Shown here in pieces: positions 32,859 through 41,457 of a stretch of DNA of 64,000 nucleotides. A program made the translations under genes and the position numbers. This DNA comes from Collinsella aerofaciens (GTDB lineage: Bacteria > Actinomycetota > Coriobacteriia > Coriobacteriales > Coriobacteriaceae), in contig NZ_JADNOH010000057.1 of NCBI RefSeq assembly GCF_015557435.1, positions 1-64,000 of the forward strand, in the 5' to 3' direction. A model generated the notes under the pieces. It was given only the letters and a program-made list of their open reading frames with translations, did not search any database and was not told the DNA's origin. Within the stretch, counting starts at the first letter, position 1; every line of letters begins with the position of its first letter.

Positions 32859-33731
32859 ATGTTCGATATGGTTTCTCGCCGCGGATTCGTCTCACTCTCC
32901 GCTGTCGCCGCTGCCGGCCTTGGTCTTACCGGCTGCTCCGGAAACAAGGAGCCTGAGTCGACCGGTTCCGATGCCGGCTCCGCCAAGATTTCGTCCAAGA
33001 AGGCTGTCGAGATGCAGGTCTTTGCCGCCAACTCGCTCGAGAAGGCTCTGCCCGAGGTTCAGAAGCTCTACACCGACCAGACCGGCACCGCCTTTGCCGA
33101 CACGCAGTTTAAGGCGTCTGGCGACCTCGTTGAGCAGATGCGTGCTGGCGCCACGGTCGACGTGCTCATCACCGCCTCCAAGGGCACCATGGACGACGCC
33201 GAGGCCGCCGAGCTCGTCGATGCCGACACCCGTGAGGATATGTTCGTCAACGACCTCGTGATCATTCGTGCCGAGGGCTCCGACACCAAGGTCGAGGCCA
33301 TCGCCGACGTCGCGAATCTGGACGGCAAGATCGCCATTGGCGACGCCAAGACCGTTCCTGCCGGCAAGTACGCCAACCAGGCGCTGGCTTCTGTGGGCCT
33401 CTATACCGGCACCGAGGGCGACGACGGCGAGTATGCGCCCGAGATCGCCGACAAGGTCGCACTGGCAGACAAAGTTGGTACCGCCGCCGCCTATGTGTCC
33501 ACAGGCGACTGCGTTGCCGGTTTTGTCTACAGCTCTGACATCTACCGCTACAACGGCATCGAGGAGGCCTTCGTGTGCCCCGAGGACTCGCACAAGCCCA
33601 TCGTGTATCCGGGCGCCGTTGCCGAGAGCTCCGAGCATGCCGACGAGGCTAAGGCGTTCATCGACTTTTGCCTGTCCAACAAGAAGGCTCAGAAGATTTG
33701 GGCTAAGTACGGCTTTGAGCTTTCCGCGTAG
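32859..33731 (+). CDS. modA: molybdate ABC transporter substrate-binding lipoprotein
   Basis: A 290-aa extracellular molybdate receptor. The N-terminus has a twin-arginine-like SRRGFVSLSAVAAAG stretch and a lipobox LTGC (Cys near residue 27), so it is probably a Tat-exported lipoprotein. The mature part shows VFAANSLEKALPEVQKLY, FKASGDLVEQMRAGATVDV, VIIRAEGS and GDAKTVPAGKYANQAL, matching ModA. ATG 32859 follows GAAAGGG (32846-32852). modB starts 68 bases downstream and modC follows, making modABC. Confidence 0.93.
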   Translation: MFDMVSRRGFVSLSAVAAAGLGLTGCSGNKEPESTGSDAGSAKISSKKAVEMQVFAANSLEKALPEVQKLYTDQTGTAFADTQFKASGDLVEQMRAGATVDVLITASKGTMDDAEAAELVDADTREDMFVNDLVIIRAEGSDTKVEAIADVANLDGKIAIGDAKTVPAGKYANQALASVGLYTGTEGDDGEYAPEIADKVALADKVGTAAAYVSTGDCVAGFVYSSDIYRYNGIEEAFVCPEDSHKPIVYPGAVAESSEHADEAKAFIDFCLSNKKAQKIWAKYGFELSA

Positions 33732-33799
33732 TGCGGCTTGGCGCGATAATTCCATCGTTTTGTGTTTCACTCCGTCCTTGTATTCGCTTGGAGCTTTTC

Positions 33800-35242
33800 G
33801 TGCTTAATAGATTCCGCATACTTGTCGCTTGTGCTTTGACCCTCGCGCTTTGCTGGGTGCCGGGATTTGCGGTTGCTGGGGACGCTGAGGACGGGGCTCA
33901 GGTTGCTGCGACCGCTCATGGGCTTTCCTATGGGATCGAGGGTTTTGAGCGGTTGGCCAAGGGGACTGCTCGTGCCATGGAGGGCCAGCCTGAGGGCTAC
34001 CGGTTTCCCGTTGACGAGGACGTGGACCTTGTAGTGGCGCCTGCTGCCGATCGTGTTGTGGTGTGGATATCGCCCAAGGCGGCCGAGAAGTATGGATTGG
34101 ATCCGCAGGACAACGAGTGCGTATCGGGTCTCAAGGCCCTCGTCTGCGAGCTCGACAGCGCAAACTCCATGGGAGGTGCGCAGCTAGGGGACGTTGATCT
34201 TCCTTGGTATGTTACGGCGGAAACAACGTTTGATGCCGGCGGTTATACCTATGGCTTTGACGAGCGCGGTGCGGATGGGGACCGCTATGTGGTGATTGCA
34301 TCGGCCTCGGGTGATGCCAAGGGCGGCGCGCGTTGGCTTGATAGCGCTCAAATGGTAGAGGCATCGTCTGTCGTGTTGCGGGATGAGCAGGGGCCCTTGA
34401 CCTCTCTGGCCTCCTATTTAGGCGGCATCGACTACCGCCCGTTTTGGGTGTCTATCAGAACGAGCGGCCTTGCCCTGGTGATTGCCTTTGCACTGGGCCT
34501 GTTTGCCGCGTGGAAGACTATGGGTACCTCGAGTCGCATCAAGGGCCTGCTCGATTCGGTCTTTACGATTCCTATGGTGCTGCCGCCCACGGTCTGCGGC
34601 TTTCTGCTCCTCATGCTGTTTGGCCGCTCGACCGGGGTGGGCCAATGGCTCATCGCGCACGGCATCTCGATCGTCTTTACCTGGCCCGCGGCGGTCATTT
34701 CGGCTGTCGTTGTGTCGTTTCCGCTGGTCTACCGCACGGCGCTGGGAGCCTTCGATAGCCTCGACACGCAGATGCTCGACGCCGCGCGCACGCTGGGATG
34801 GTCCGAGCGACGCATCTTTGCCAAGCTCATGATGCCGCTTGGCTGGCCCTCAATCGCGGCGGGCACGGTGCTCGCCTTCGCTCGCGCGATGGGCGAGTTT
34901 GGCTGCACGCTGTTCTTTGCGGGCAACTACGCCGGCATTACGCAGACCATTCCCATTGCGATTTACTTTGAGTGGATGGGCGGCAATACGTCGGTGGCTC
35001 TCTTCTGGGTCGTGGTCGTAATAGCGTTCAGCTTCCTGGTCATCCTATTCATCAACATGTACACGGCGCATTCTCAAAAGTATCGCGAGCGGGGCCTTTC
35101 CCGTGCGGAGCGCAAGCAGGCCAAAGAGCTCGCCGGACAGGGCGATTCGCTTGACCCGGTGGGCGGTGATGCCTTGCGTATCGATCGCGAGGCGCTGGCC
35201 GAGCTTATGCGCGATGGCGCGGTCGCAAAGGGAGGTCGATAA
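33800..35242 (+). CDS. modB: molybdate ABC transporter permease with N-terminal extracytoplasmic domain
   Basis: A 480-aa protein about twice the usual ModB length. Residues 1-27 form a signal peptide or first helix (ILVACALTLALCWVPGFAVA). Residues about 28-210 are a hydrophilic domain rich in Asp, Glu and Gly with no family I recognise. Residues about 215-440 are a standard ModB permease: FTIPMVLPPTVCGFLLLMLF, and the ABC-interaction loop DAARTLGWSERRIFAKLMMP. A polar cytoplasmic tail of about 40 residues follows. The GTG at 33800 is chosen for CTTGGAG just upstream; an in-frame GTG at 33731 would add 23 residues. modC begins four bases after the stop. Confidence 0.88.
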   Translation: MLNRFRILVACALTLALCWVPGFAVAGDAEDGAQVAATAHGLSYGIEGFERLAKGTARAMEGQPEGYRFPVDEDVDLVVAPAADRVVVWISPKAAEKYGLDPQDNECVSGLKALVCELDSANSMGGAQLGDVDLPWYVTAETTFDAGGYTYGFDERGADGDRYVVIASASGDAKGGARWLDSAQMVEASSVVLRDEQGPLTSLASYLGGIDYRPFWVSIRTSGLALVIAFALGLFAAWKTMGTSSRIKGLLDSVFTIPMVLPPTVCGFLLLMLFGRSTGVGQWLIAHGISIVFTWPAAVISAVVVSFPLVYRTALGAFDSLDTQMLDAARTLGWSERRIFAKLMMPLGWPSIAAGTVLAFARAMGEFGCTLFFAGNYAGITQTIPIAIYFEWMGGNTSVALFWVVVVIAFSFLVILFINMYTAHSQKYRERGLSRAERKQAKELAGQGDSLDPVGGDALRIDREALAELMRDGAVAKGGR

Positions 35243-35245
35243 GCC

Positions 35246-36316
35246 ATGTCGCTCGTTCTGGATATCAAAAAGCGCTATCCGGGCTTTACCCTCGACATTC
35301 AGCTCGATGCCGGCGAGGAGCGTGTGGCGCTGCTGGGCGCCTCGGGTTGCGGCAAGAGCTGCACGTTGCGCTGCATTGCCGGCGTGGAGACACCCGACGA
35401 GGGCAAGATCGTCGTCAACGGCGTGACCTTTTTTGACTCGGCGGCGGGTATCAACCTGTCGCCCCAGGAGCGAAAATGCGCCCTGCTGTTCCAAAACTAT
35501 CAGCTGTTTCCCAACATGACGGTGGCCGATAACGTTTGCGCCGGTGTTAAGGATGCGGGTGACGCCGCCGCGCGCAAAAAGCTCGCCGAGCGCTATCTGG
35601 GCATTTTCGGTCTGGCCGATTTTGCCGACCGCTACCCCGCGCGCCTCTCGGGCGGCCAGCAGCAGCGTGTGGCGCTTGCTCGCATGGTGGCGGCACACCC
35701 GGGCATTTTTATGTTCGACGAGCCCATGAGCGCGCTCGACGCGTATCTCAAGAGCGCGCTTGAGCAGAACATGCTCGACCTGTTCGACGTCTGTAACCGT
35801 ACCGTGCTCTACGTGAGCCACGATATTGACGAGGCATGCCGCCTGTGCGAGCGCATTTGCGTGATGCATAACGGGCATGTGGAGGAGATCGGCTCCGTCG
35901 AGGACGTGGTCCGCCGGCCGCAAACCTTGGCTGCGCTGCGCCTGACGGGCTGCAAGAATACGAGCTGCGCGCGCAAGATCGGCGACGAAGAAGTTGAGGC
36001 CCTCGACTGGGGCATGACCTTCAACGTGGGCCGTGAGGTTCCCGATAACGTGGCGTACCTGGGTATTCGTGCGAGCTACTTCCATGTTGACAACCGTGCT
36101 GAGCGGGGCCGCAACAGCTATGATTTGCATGTGGCTCGCGTGAGCGATTCGCGTTTTGAGCGCTTGGTGCTGTTGGACGTGCCACGTGTCGATGCGCCGA
36201 CGCGCCTGCAGTGGAAGGTCAACAAAGTGGGCATGCCTGTCGACGAGCTGCCGCAAGCAGGCGAGACGCTGCGCATGCATTTTGATGCCAGCAGGATCCA
36301 TTTGGTTTGTCGATAG
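35246..36316 (+). CDS. modC: molybdate ABC transporter ATP-binding protein
   Basis: A 356-aa ATPase energising molybdate uptake. Walker A is GASGCGKS (31-38), the Q-loop lies in ALLFQNYQLFPNMTV, the signature is LSGGQQQRVALARM, Walker B is IFMFDEPMSALD, and the switch His is in LYVSHDIDEA. The C-terminal 120 residues form a TOBE-type regulatory domain that in ModC binds oxyanions. AAGGGAGGTCGATAAGCC provides its ribosome site, overlapping the end of modB. Confidence 0.95.
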   Translation: MSLVLDIKKRYPGFTLDIQLDAGEERVALLGASGCGKSCTLRCIAGVETPDEGKIVVNGVTFFDSAAGINLSPQERKCALLFQNYQLFPNMTVADNVCAGVKDAGDAAARKKLAERYLGIFGLADFADRYPARLSGGQQQRVALARMVAAHPGIFMFDEPMSALDAYLKSALEQNMLDLFDVCNRTVLYVSHDIDEACRLCERICVMHNGHVEEIGSVEDVVRRPQTLAALRLTGCKNTSCARKIGDEEVEALDWGMTFNVGREVPDNVAYLGIRASYFHVDNRAERGRNSYDLHVARVSDSRFERLVLLDVPRVDAPTRLQWKVNKVGMPVDELPQAGETLRMHFDASRIHLVCR

Positions 36317-36745
36317 CGCCGGGTAATGCCGTCGGGGATATAAGCCTCGGCGGCTTTGTCTTGCCGTTCGCCGAATGAAGGATGACAAACTCTTATCAAT
36401 CAAGATAATTATTTATTAAACGACGGCACACGACGCTGTCGTACGAATGTCAACGGTGTTCGCATGGTCGATGACCGTTGATATAGTTGACCTCAACTTG
36501 TAAAGGAGGGTGCGCACATGCCGCAGACGACATATATTCGCCGCGTTGCCGCGCGCGCCCTGTATATAGCTCGGAGTCGCATATGAGCAGGTATGTTCAC
36601 GGCTCCGGGAGAGACGACGCACAACTAAATAATCGACCGCAAAGCAGGTTCCCTAAAATTCCGGGTTTGAGCACGGTCGGGCAATCGCCGTCCGTCGTGC
36701 ATCGATACCGCTGTTATCCGTTTTTGGTTCGAGAGGGGAACCGTT
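36317..36745 (+). other. leader region upstream of the double-cubane genes
   Basis: A 429-base region. It holds AT-rich DNA (36380-36420), an inverted repeat CAACGGT (36451-36457)/ACCGTTG (36474-36480), a palindrome AGTTGA-CC-TCAACT (36485-36498) directly before a ribosome site, and two small overlapping frames (36518-36586 and 36583-36753). No riboswitch was recognised. Confidence 0.6.
36518..36586 (+). CDS. small Arg-rich leader-type frame
   Basis: A 22-codon frame with the strongest ribosome site in the area (AAAGGAGGG, 7 bases before the ATG). It encodes MPQTTYIRRVAARALYIARS and two more residues; five of the 22 are Arg. Its TGA overlaps the ATG of a second frame (36583-36753), which itself overlaps the start of the next gene at 36746. 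The arrangement suggests a translated leader coupling into the operon. No clear terminator lies between, so an attenuation role is speculative. Confidence 0.45.
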   Translation: MPQTTYIRRVAARALYIARSRI

Positions 36746-38029
36746 ATGGCTGAAGAATTCGATTTTCATCCGATGTGGGAGAGCCTCGGCATGAATCTTG
36801 CCGACCACGACATGCTGCTGGGCGCCGTGGGCCAGATGTACGGCGATATGTTCCTGACGCAGAACAATCGCCCCAAGTCCACGTCCTACCTGGATTTTGT
36901 CGCCACCAACATCCACAGCGGCCGTATTAAGGAGATGCTCGACAAGAAGGAGGCCGGCGAGGCCACCAAGATCGTGGGCAGCTTCTGCGTCTACGTGCCC
37001 GAGGAGATTGTGCTCGCCTGCGACGGTATCCCCGTGGGTCTGTGCTCGGGTGCCGATTGGGCGACCGACAAGGTCGAGGAGCACTTGCCGCGCAACACTT
37101 GTCCGCTCATCAAGAGCTTTGCCGGCTTTAAGCTGGGTGAGGTCTGCCCCTACATTGAGTCGAGTGACTTGGTGGTAGGCGAGAACACCTGCGACGGCAA
37201 GAAGAAAGCCTACGAGTTCTTTGCCACGCAAAAGAACATGTACGTCATGGATATTCCCAACGTACACGACGAGTCGACGCTTGTGACCTGGAAGGCCGAG
37301 GTCAAGAAGCTCGCCGCCAAGATTGAGGAAGAGTGCGGCGTCACGATTACGCCTGAGCGTCTGAAAGCCGCCATCCACGCCGTCAATGAGAAGCGTCGCG
37401 CCCTGCAGCGCCTCGCTGCCACGCGCGCTGCCGACCCAGCGCCCATCAGCGGTCTCGACAGCCTGCTGACCGTTCAGGCCGCCTTTATGGACGACACGCC
37501 GCGTCTGACCGGGGCCATCAACGATATGGCGGCTGAGTGCGAGCAGCGTGTCGAGGCCGGCGAGGGCGTGGCGCCCAAGGGGACCAAGCGCATCCTGTAC
37601 ACCGGCACGCCCATGGCCGTGCCCAACTGGAAGCTGTTCAACCTCATCGAGAAGGCCGGCGGCGTTGTGGTGGGCGAGGAGTCCTGCACGGGTTCGCGCT
37701 ATTACAAGGACTTGGTCGATGAGTCCGGTGAGACGGTTGACGAGATGCTCGATGCTATCGCCGAGCGCTACTTTAAGATCAACTGTGCTGTCTTTACGCC
37801 CAACGACCAGCGTATGAAAGACATTGTCCAGATGGCCAAGAACCTGCATGCCGACGGCATTGTCGACGTGGCCCTGCAGTTCTGCACGCTCTACGAGATG
37901 GAGTCGTTTGCCGTGGAGAAGGCCGCCGAGGAGGCAGGCATTCCATTTATGCACATCACGACCGACTACGCCGGCGAGGATGCAGGCCAACTGCAAACCA
38001 GGATTGAGGCTTTCTTGGAAACCATTTAG
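36746..38029 (+). CDS. double-cubane / 2-hydroxyacyl-CoA dehydratase-like subunit 1
   Basis: A 427-aa HgdB/HgdC-superfamily protein. Cluster Cys lie at 119 (NTCPLIKS), 134, 149 (ENTCDGKKK) and 380, with exact 15-residue steps between the first three. This pattern and the TCDGKKK block are typical of the YjiM/double-cubane [8Fe-9S] ATP-dependent reductases and of 2-hydroxyacyl-CoA dehydratases. Such proteins receive very low-potential electrons from an ATP-hydrolysing activase, present here at 39448. The substrate is unknown. It is paralogous to the next gene, so the complex may be a heterodimer. ATG 36746 follows AGAGGGGAACCGTT. Confidence 0.88.
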   Translation: MAEEFDFHPMWESLGMNLADHDMLLGAVGQMYGDMFLTQNNRPKSTSYLDFVATNIHSGRIKEMLDKKEAGEATKIVGSFCVYVPEEIVLACDGIPVGLCSGADWATDKVEEHLPRNTCPLIKSFAGFKLGEVCPYIESSDLVVGENTCDGKKKAYEFFATQKNMYVMDIPNVHDESTLVTWKAEVKKLAAKIEEECGVTITPERLKAAIHAVNEKRRALQRLAATRAADPAPISGLDSLLTVQAAFMDDTPRLTGAINDMAAECEQRVEAGEGVAPKGTKRILYTGTPMAVPNWKLFNLIEKAGGVVVGEESCTGSRYYKDLVDESGETVDEMLDAIAERYFKINCAVFTPNDQRMKDIVQMAKNLHADGIVDVALQFCTLYEMESFAVEKAAEEAGIPFMHITTDYAGEDAGQLQTRIEAFLETI

Positions 38030-38079
38030 GACTATTCGTCCCGGCGGCTTCCCCGGGCACCCGATCTTGCTGTTCAAAC

Positions 38080-38107
38080 CGTCGCTTGCGTACCAAAGTA
38101 CGCGACG
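38080..38107 (+). other. hairpin between the two double-cubane subunits
   Basis: CGTCG-GCGTAC pairs with GTACGC-GACG around CAAA, with a three-base CTT bulge. It lies in a 154-base spacer; no T run follows, so it may stabilise or process the mRNA to set subunit ratio. Confidence 0.55.
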
Positions 38108-38183
38108 CTCCTCTTTCACGGCAACCTCGGGCACCTGGGAAAGCCGTTTCCTTGGTTGGTTAAAAGGTTTGTTAAGGAGTTAT

Positions 38184-39347
38184 ATGTCGGAAAATATTGA
38201 GCAGCCGTTGCCGTCCACGTTTGAGGAGTTCAACGAGCAACGCAAGGCGGCGTTTATTCGCGTCAAGGATTATAAGCAGGCGGGTAATCGCCTGGTCGGC
38301 TTTTTGTGCAGCTATACGCCGCTCGAGATTATCGATGCCGCGGGGGCTGCGAGCGTGGCTCTGTGCGGTACGTCCGATGAGGTGATTCCCGAGGCCGAGA
38401 AGGTGCTGCCGGCAAACCTGTGCCCGCTCATCAAGTCGACCTACGGTTTTGCCTACTCGCAAAAGTGCCCGTTTACGTACTTTAGCGACATGATCATCGG
38501 CGAGACCACCTGCGACGGCAAGAAGAAGATGTACGAGCTACTCAACGAGCTCAAGCGCACGCACATTCTGCATCTTCCGCAGGGTCGCGATCGTGCCTAC
38601 GAGCGTGAAGGCTGGTACGAGGAGTGCCGCCTGCTCAAGGAGGAGCTCGAGGGCTTCTACGGCATCACGATTACCGACGATGACCTGCGCGCTGCCGTCC
38701 GTCGTCGCAACCGCTTGCGTGCGGCCCAGCTCGAGATGTTTGCACTGCAGGCTAACCAGCCGGCGGCCATGAGCGGCGTCGACCTGATGAGCACCATGTT
38801 TGCCGGTACGTTCAGCTTCGACATCGAGGCCTATACGCAGCAGCTGGAGCAAAAGGTCGCCAAGCTGCGCGAGGCCTACGACGCGGGCGAGCGCCCGGTC
38901 GCGGTGGATGCCAAGCGCATTCTGATCACCGGCTGCCCGGTGGGCGGCGTGATCAACAAGATCGGTCGCACCATCGAGTCCAACGGCGGTGTGGTCGTGT
39001 GCATGGACGACTGCTCGGGCGAGCGCACGGCGGCCATGATGATCGACCCGGAGGCTCCCGACATCCTGCGCGCCATCGCCGACCGCTACCTGGATATCAA
39101 CTGCTCGGTCATGACGCCCAACGACGGTCGTATGGAAAACACGCTGGCCATGTGCGAGAAGTACCACGTCGATGGCGTGGTGGAGAGCGTGCTGCAGGCC
39201 TGCCACACCTTTAACGTGGAGAGTGCGCGAATGCAGGAGGTTGTCGAGGGTGCGGGTATTCCGTATATGAAGATCGAGACCGACTACAGCAACGGTGACA
39301 TGGGCCAGATCGAGACCCGAATCGCCGCCTTTATCGAGACCTTGTAG
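38184..39347 (+). CDS. double-cubane / 2-hydroxyacyl-CoA dehydratase-like subunit 2
   Basis: A 387-aa paralogue of the preceding protein. Cluster Cys are C80 (NLCPLIKS), C95, C110 (TTCDGKKK) and C340, again with 15-residue steps, so both subunits can hold a cluster. It shares the TPNDxRM and C-terminal [17 protein letters not shown] blocks with subunit 1. The first 30 residues are charged. The start follows TAAGGAGTTAT. Together with subunit 1 and the activase it should form an ATP-driven reductase or dehydratase; placement before selD suggests a link to selenium metabolism, but that is inference. Confidence 0.88.
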   Translation: MSENIEQPLPSTFEEFNEQRKAAFIRVKDYKQAGNRLVGFLCSYTPLEIIDAAGAASVALCGTSDEVIPEAEKVLPANLCPLIKSTYGFAYSQKCPFTYFSDMIIGETTCDGKKKMYELLNELKRTHILHLPQGRDRAYEREGWYEECRLLKEELEGFYGITITDDDLRAAVRRRNRLRAAQLEMFALQANQPAAMSGVDLMSTMFAGTFSFDIEAYTQQLEQKVAKLREAYDAGERPVAVDAKRILITGCPVGGVINKIGRTIESNGGVVVCMDDCSGERTAAMMIDPEAPDILRAIADRYLDINCSVMTPNDGRMENTLAMCEKYHVDGVVESVLQACHTFNVESARMQEVVEGAGIPYMKIETDYSNGDMGQIETRIAAFIETL

Positions 39348-39351
39348 GAGA

Positions 39352-39382
39352 ATGTGACAAAGGGACTGTCCCTTTGTCACAT
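39352..39382. repeat. family B palindrome, copy 2
   Basis: ATGTGACAAAGGGAC (39352-39366) and GTCCCTTTGTCACAT (39368-39382) are exact complements around one T. It follows the stop of subunit 2 with no T run; it could slow transcription inside the operon or stabilise the upstream mRNA. Confidence 0.9.
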
Positions 39383-39447
39383 GTGAGGGAGGATGCCAAG
39401 GCGCCTGAACGCGCCGCTACCTTTAATGTTTAGATTGGGAGAGAGCC

Positions 39448-40212
39448 ATGATGGGGATCGGGATCGATATCGGGTCGACGGCTGCGAAGGCTGCGGTGGT
39501 GGATGGTGAGGGTGCCATTGCGTGGACTTGCGTTATGCCGACGGGCTATTCGTCGGTCGATGCGGCTGAGCGCCTGCGCGGCGAGCTTGCTGCGTCCGGC
39601 TACGACGTAGCCGCCGACGACGCGCGCGTGATCGCGACCGGCTACGGCCGTGTCGCCGTGCCCTATGCGCACAAGGTCGTGACCGAGATCACCTGCCATG
39701 GCACCGGCGCTGTGGCGCTCTTTGGCGACCACGGCACCGTGATCGACGTGGGCGGCCAGGACACCAAGGTCATCCAACTTAAAGGCGGCCGCGTGGCCAA
39801 GTTTGCCATGAACGACAAGTGCGCTGCCGGTACGGGGCGCTTTTTGGAGATCATGGCCGATCGTCTGGGCATTTCTCAGCAGCAGATGGCAGACCTCGCC
39901 CGCTCTGGTGAGCCAACCAAGATCAGCAGCATGTGTACGGTGTTTGCCGAAAGCGAGGTCATTAGCCTGATCGGTCGTGGCGAGCCGCGCGAGAATATCG
40001 CGCGCGGTGTGATCGAAAGCGTCGTGTCGCGCGTGGCGACTATGGCCGGGCAGGCAGCGGGCGCCCCGTACTACCTGACCGGCGGCCTGTGCGAGAACGC
40101 TTACGTTGTGGAGCGGCTGGGAGCGCTGCTGGGCTCGCCGGTGACCACCTCGCCCCAGGCTCGCTTTGCCGGTGCGATCGGCGCGGCGATTCGCGCGCAG
40201 GCACTCGCGTAA
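39448..40212 (+). CDS. acyl-CoA dehydratase activase (HgdC/YjiL-type ATPase)
   Basis: A 254-aa ASKHA-fold ATPase. GIGIDIGSTAAKAAVVDGEG is the phosphate-1 loop; VIATGYGRVAV, VIDVGGQDTKVIQL and YLTGGLCENAYVVERLG complete the nucleotide site. Cys125 (NDKCAAGTGRF) and Cys163 (SSMCTVFAESEVISL) are the ligands that in dimeric activases hold one [4Fe-4S] cluster between subunits. It would inject electrons into the double-cubane pair upstream at the cost of ATP. The glycosyltransferase gene starts 13 bases after its stop. Confidence 0.93.
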   Translation: MMGIGIDIGSTAAKAAVVDGEGAIAWTCVMPTGYSSVDAAERLRGELAASGYDVAADDARVIATGYGRVAVPYAHKVVTEITCHGTGAVALFGDHGTVIDVGGQDTKVIQLKGGRVAKFAMNDKCAAGTGRFLEIMADRLGISQQQMADLARSGEPTKISSMCTVFAESEVISLIGRGEPRENIARGVIESVVSRVATMAGQAAGAPYYLTGGLCENAYVVERLGALLGSPVTTSPQARFAGAIGAAIRAQALA

Positions 40213-40224
40213 GGGGTCGGGTTC

Positions 40225-41457
40225 ATGCGCATCCTCAACATCTCGGCGCAAAAGCCCGATAGCACGGGAAGCGGTACCTACCTTGCCGCACTGGTGGCTT
40301 CGCAGATCGCGGCGGGCCACGAGGCGGCGGTGCTTTGCGGCGCGGCTCCTGGTGACACACAAGGGGAGCTCGATCCCGCCGCGCATGTGTTTACGGTGCC
40401 GTTCGAGACGCCCGAGCTGCCGTTTCGCATCTGCGGCATGTCGGACGTTATGCCCTATCCCTCGACACGCTACCGCGATCTGACGCCTGCGATGGCGGCG
40501 GCCTTTGAGCGGGCCTTTGGCACGGCAATCGATCGTGCCGTCGCCGCCTTCAATCCCGATGCCATCATCTGCCACCACTTGTACCTGCTGTGCGCCCTGG
40601 TGCGCGAGCGCGTGCGGGGGATTCCCGTGTGCGGCGTGTGCCATTCGACCGATATTCGGCAGATGCTGACCCATGGACTCGCCCATGATCGCATTGTCAC
40701 GGCGGTCCGCTGCCTCGATGCCGTCTTTTCGCTTCATGCCGAGCAAGCCGAGGAAATCGAGCGCGTTTATGGCGTTGACCAGTCGCGTATCCATGTGATT
40801 GGTACGGGCTATGACCACTGGGTGTTTTGCCGTGATGCGCAGGCGGCAAAGGTTACCGGGTCGCTTGTCTTTGTGGGCAAGGTGTGCGTTAAGAAGGGCG
40901 TCGAATCGCTCGTGCGCGCGATGGGGCGCTTTGGCGAGGACTCTGATACGGCGTACAAGGTGCGCCCGAGTCGGCTTTTGCTGGTGGGAGGCCATGGCGA
41001 TACGGATGAGTATGAGCGCATCGCTCGGGCCGCCCGGGATTCTCCCGTGCCGGTGGAGCTCGCCGGTCGTCTGAGTCGCGATGAGCTGGTGCGCGCTTAT
41101 CGCGAGGCCGAGGTGTTTGTACTGCCGTCCTTTTACGAGGGCCTACCGCTGGTGCCGATCGAGGCGATGGCCTGCGGATGCAAGGTCGTTATGACCGATC
41201 TGCCCGGCGTGCGACCGTGGATCGAGGCTACCTTGCCCTGCGCGCCCGTGACGTGGGTGACGCCGCCGCGTATGACGGATGTCGATACGCCCGATGTGCT
41301 CGATTGTCCGCGGTTTGAGCATGCGCTGGCAGATGCCGTGGCTCGGTCGCTCGCGGAACCCATCTCGTCCTTTGACCCATCTGCGGTTTCGTGGGATGCC
41401 TGCTGGGCGCGTATACTGGAGCAGTTGTCAAACTTGAAAGGAGGTATCGATGGATAA
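40225..41457 (+). CDS. GT-B fold glycosyltransferase, family 4-like
   Basis: A 410-aa cytoplasmic glycosyltransferase. The N-terminus MRILNISAQKPDSTGSGTYL is the GT4 acceptor-domain opening; the donor-binding domain has LVFVGKVCVKKGVESLVRAM and the E-x7-E type FVLPSFYEGLPLVPIEAMAC. It sits 12 bases after the activase gene and overlaps selD by eight bases, so it is translationally coupled to selenophosphate synthesis. This recalls the SenB (selenosugar synthase)/SelD pairing of selenoneine clusters, but I cannot show that it belongs to the SenB family. No sugar-polymer genes are nearby. Confidence 0.85.
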   Translation: MRILNISAQKPDSTGSGTYLAALVASQIAAGHEAAVLCGAAPGDTQGELDPAAHVFTVPFETPELPFRICGMSDVMPYPSTRYRDLTPAMAAAFERAFGTAIDRAVAAFNPDAIICHHLYLLCALVRERVRGIPVCGVCHSTDIRQMLTHGLAHDRIVTAVRCLDAVFSLHAEQAEEIERVYGVDQSRIHVIGTGYDHWVFCRDAQAAKVTGSLVFVGKVCVKKGVESLVRAMGRFGEDSDTAYKVRPSRLLLVGGHGDTDEYERIARAARDSPVPVELAGRLSRDELVRAYREAEVFVLPSFYEGLPLVPIEAMACGCKVVMTDLPGVRPWIEATLPCAPVTWVTPPRMTDVDTPDVLDCPRFEHALADAVARSLAEPISSFDPSAVSWDACWARILEQLSNLKGGIDG

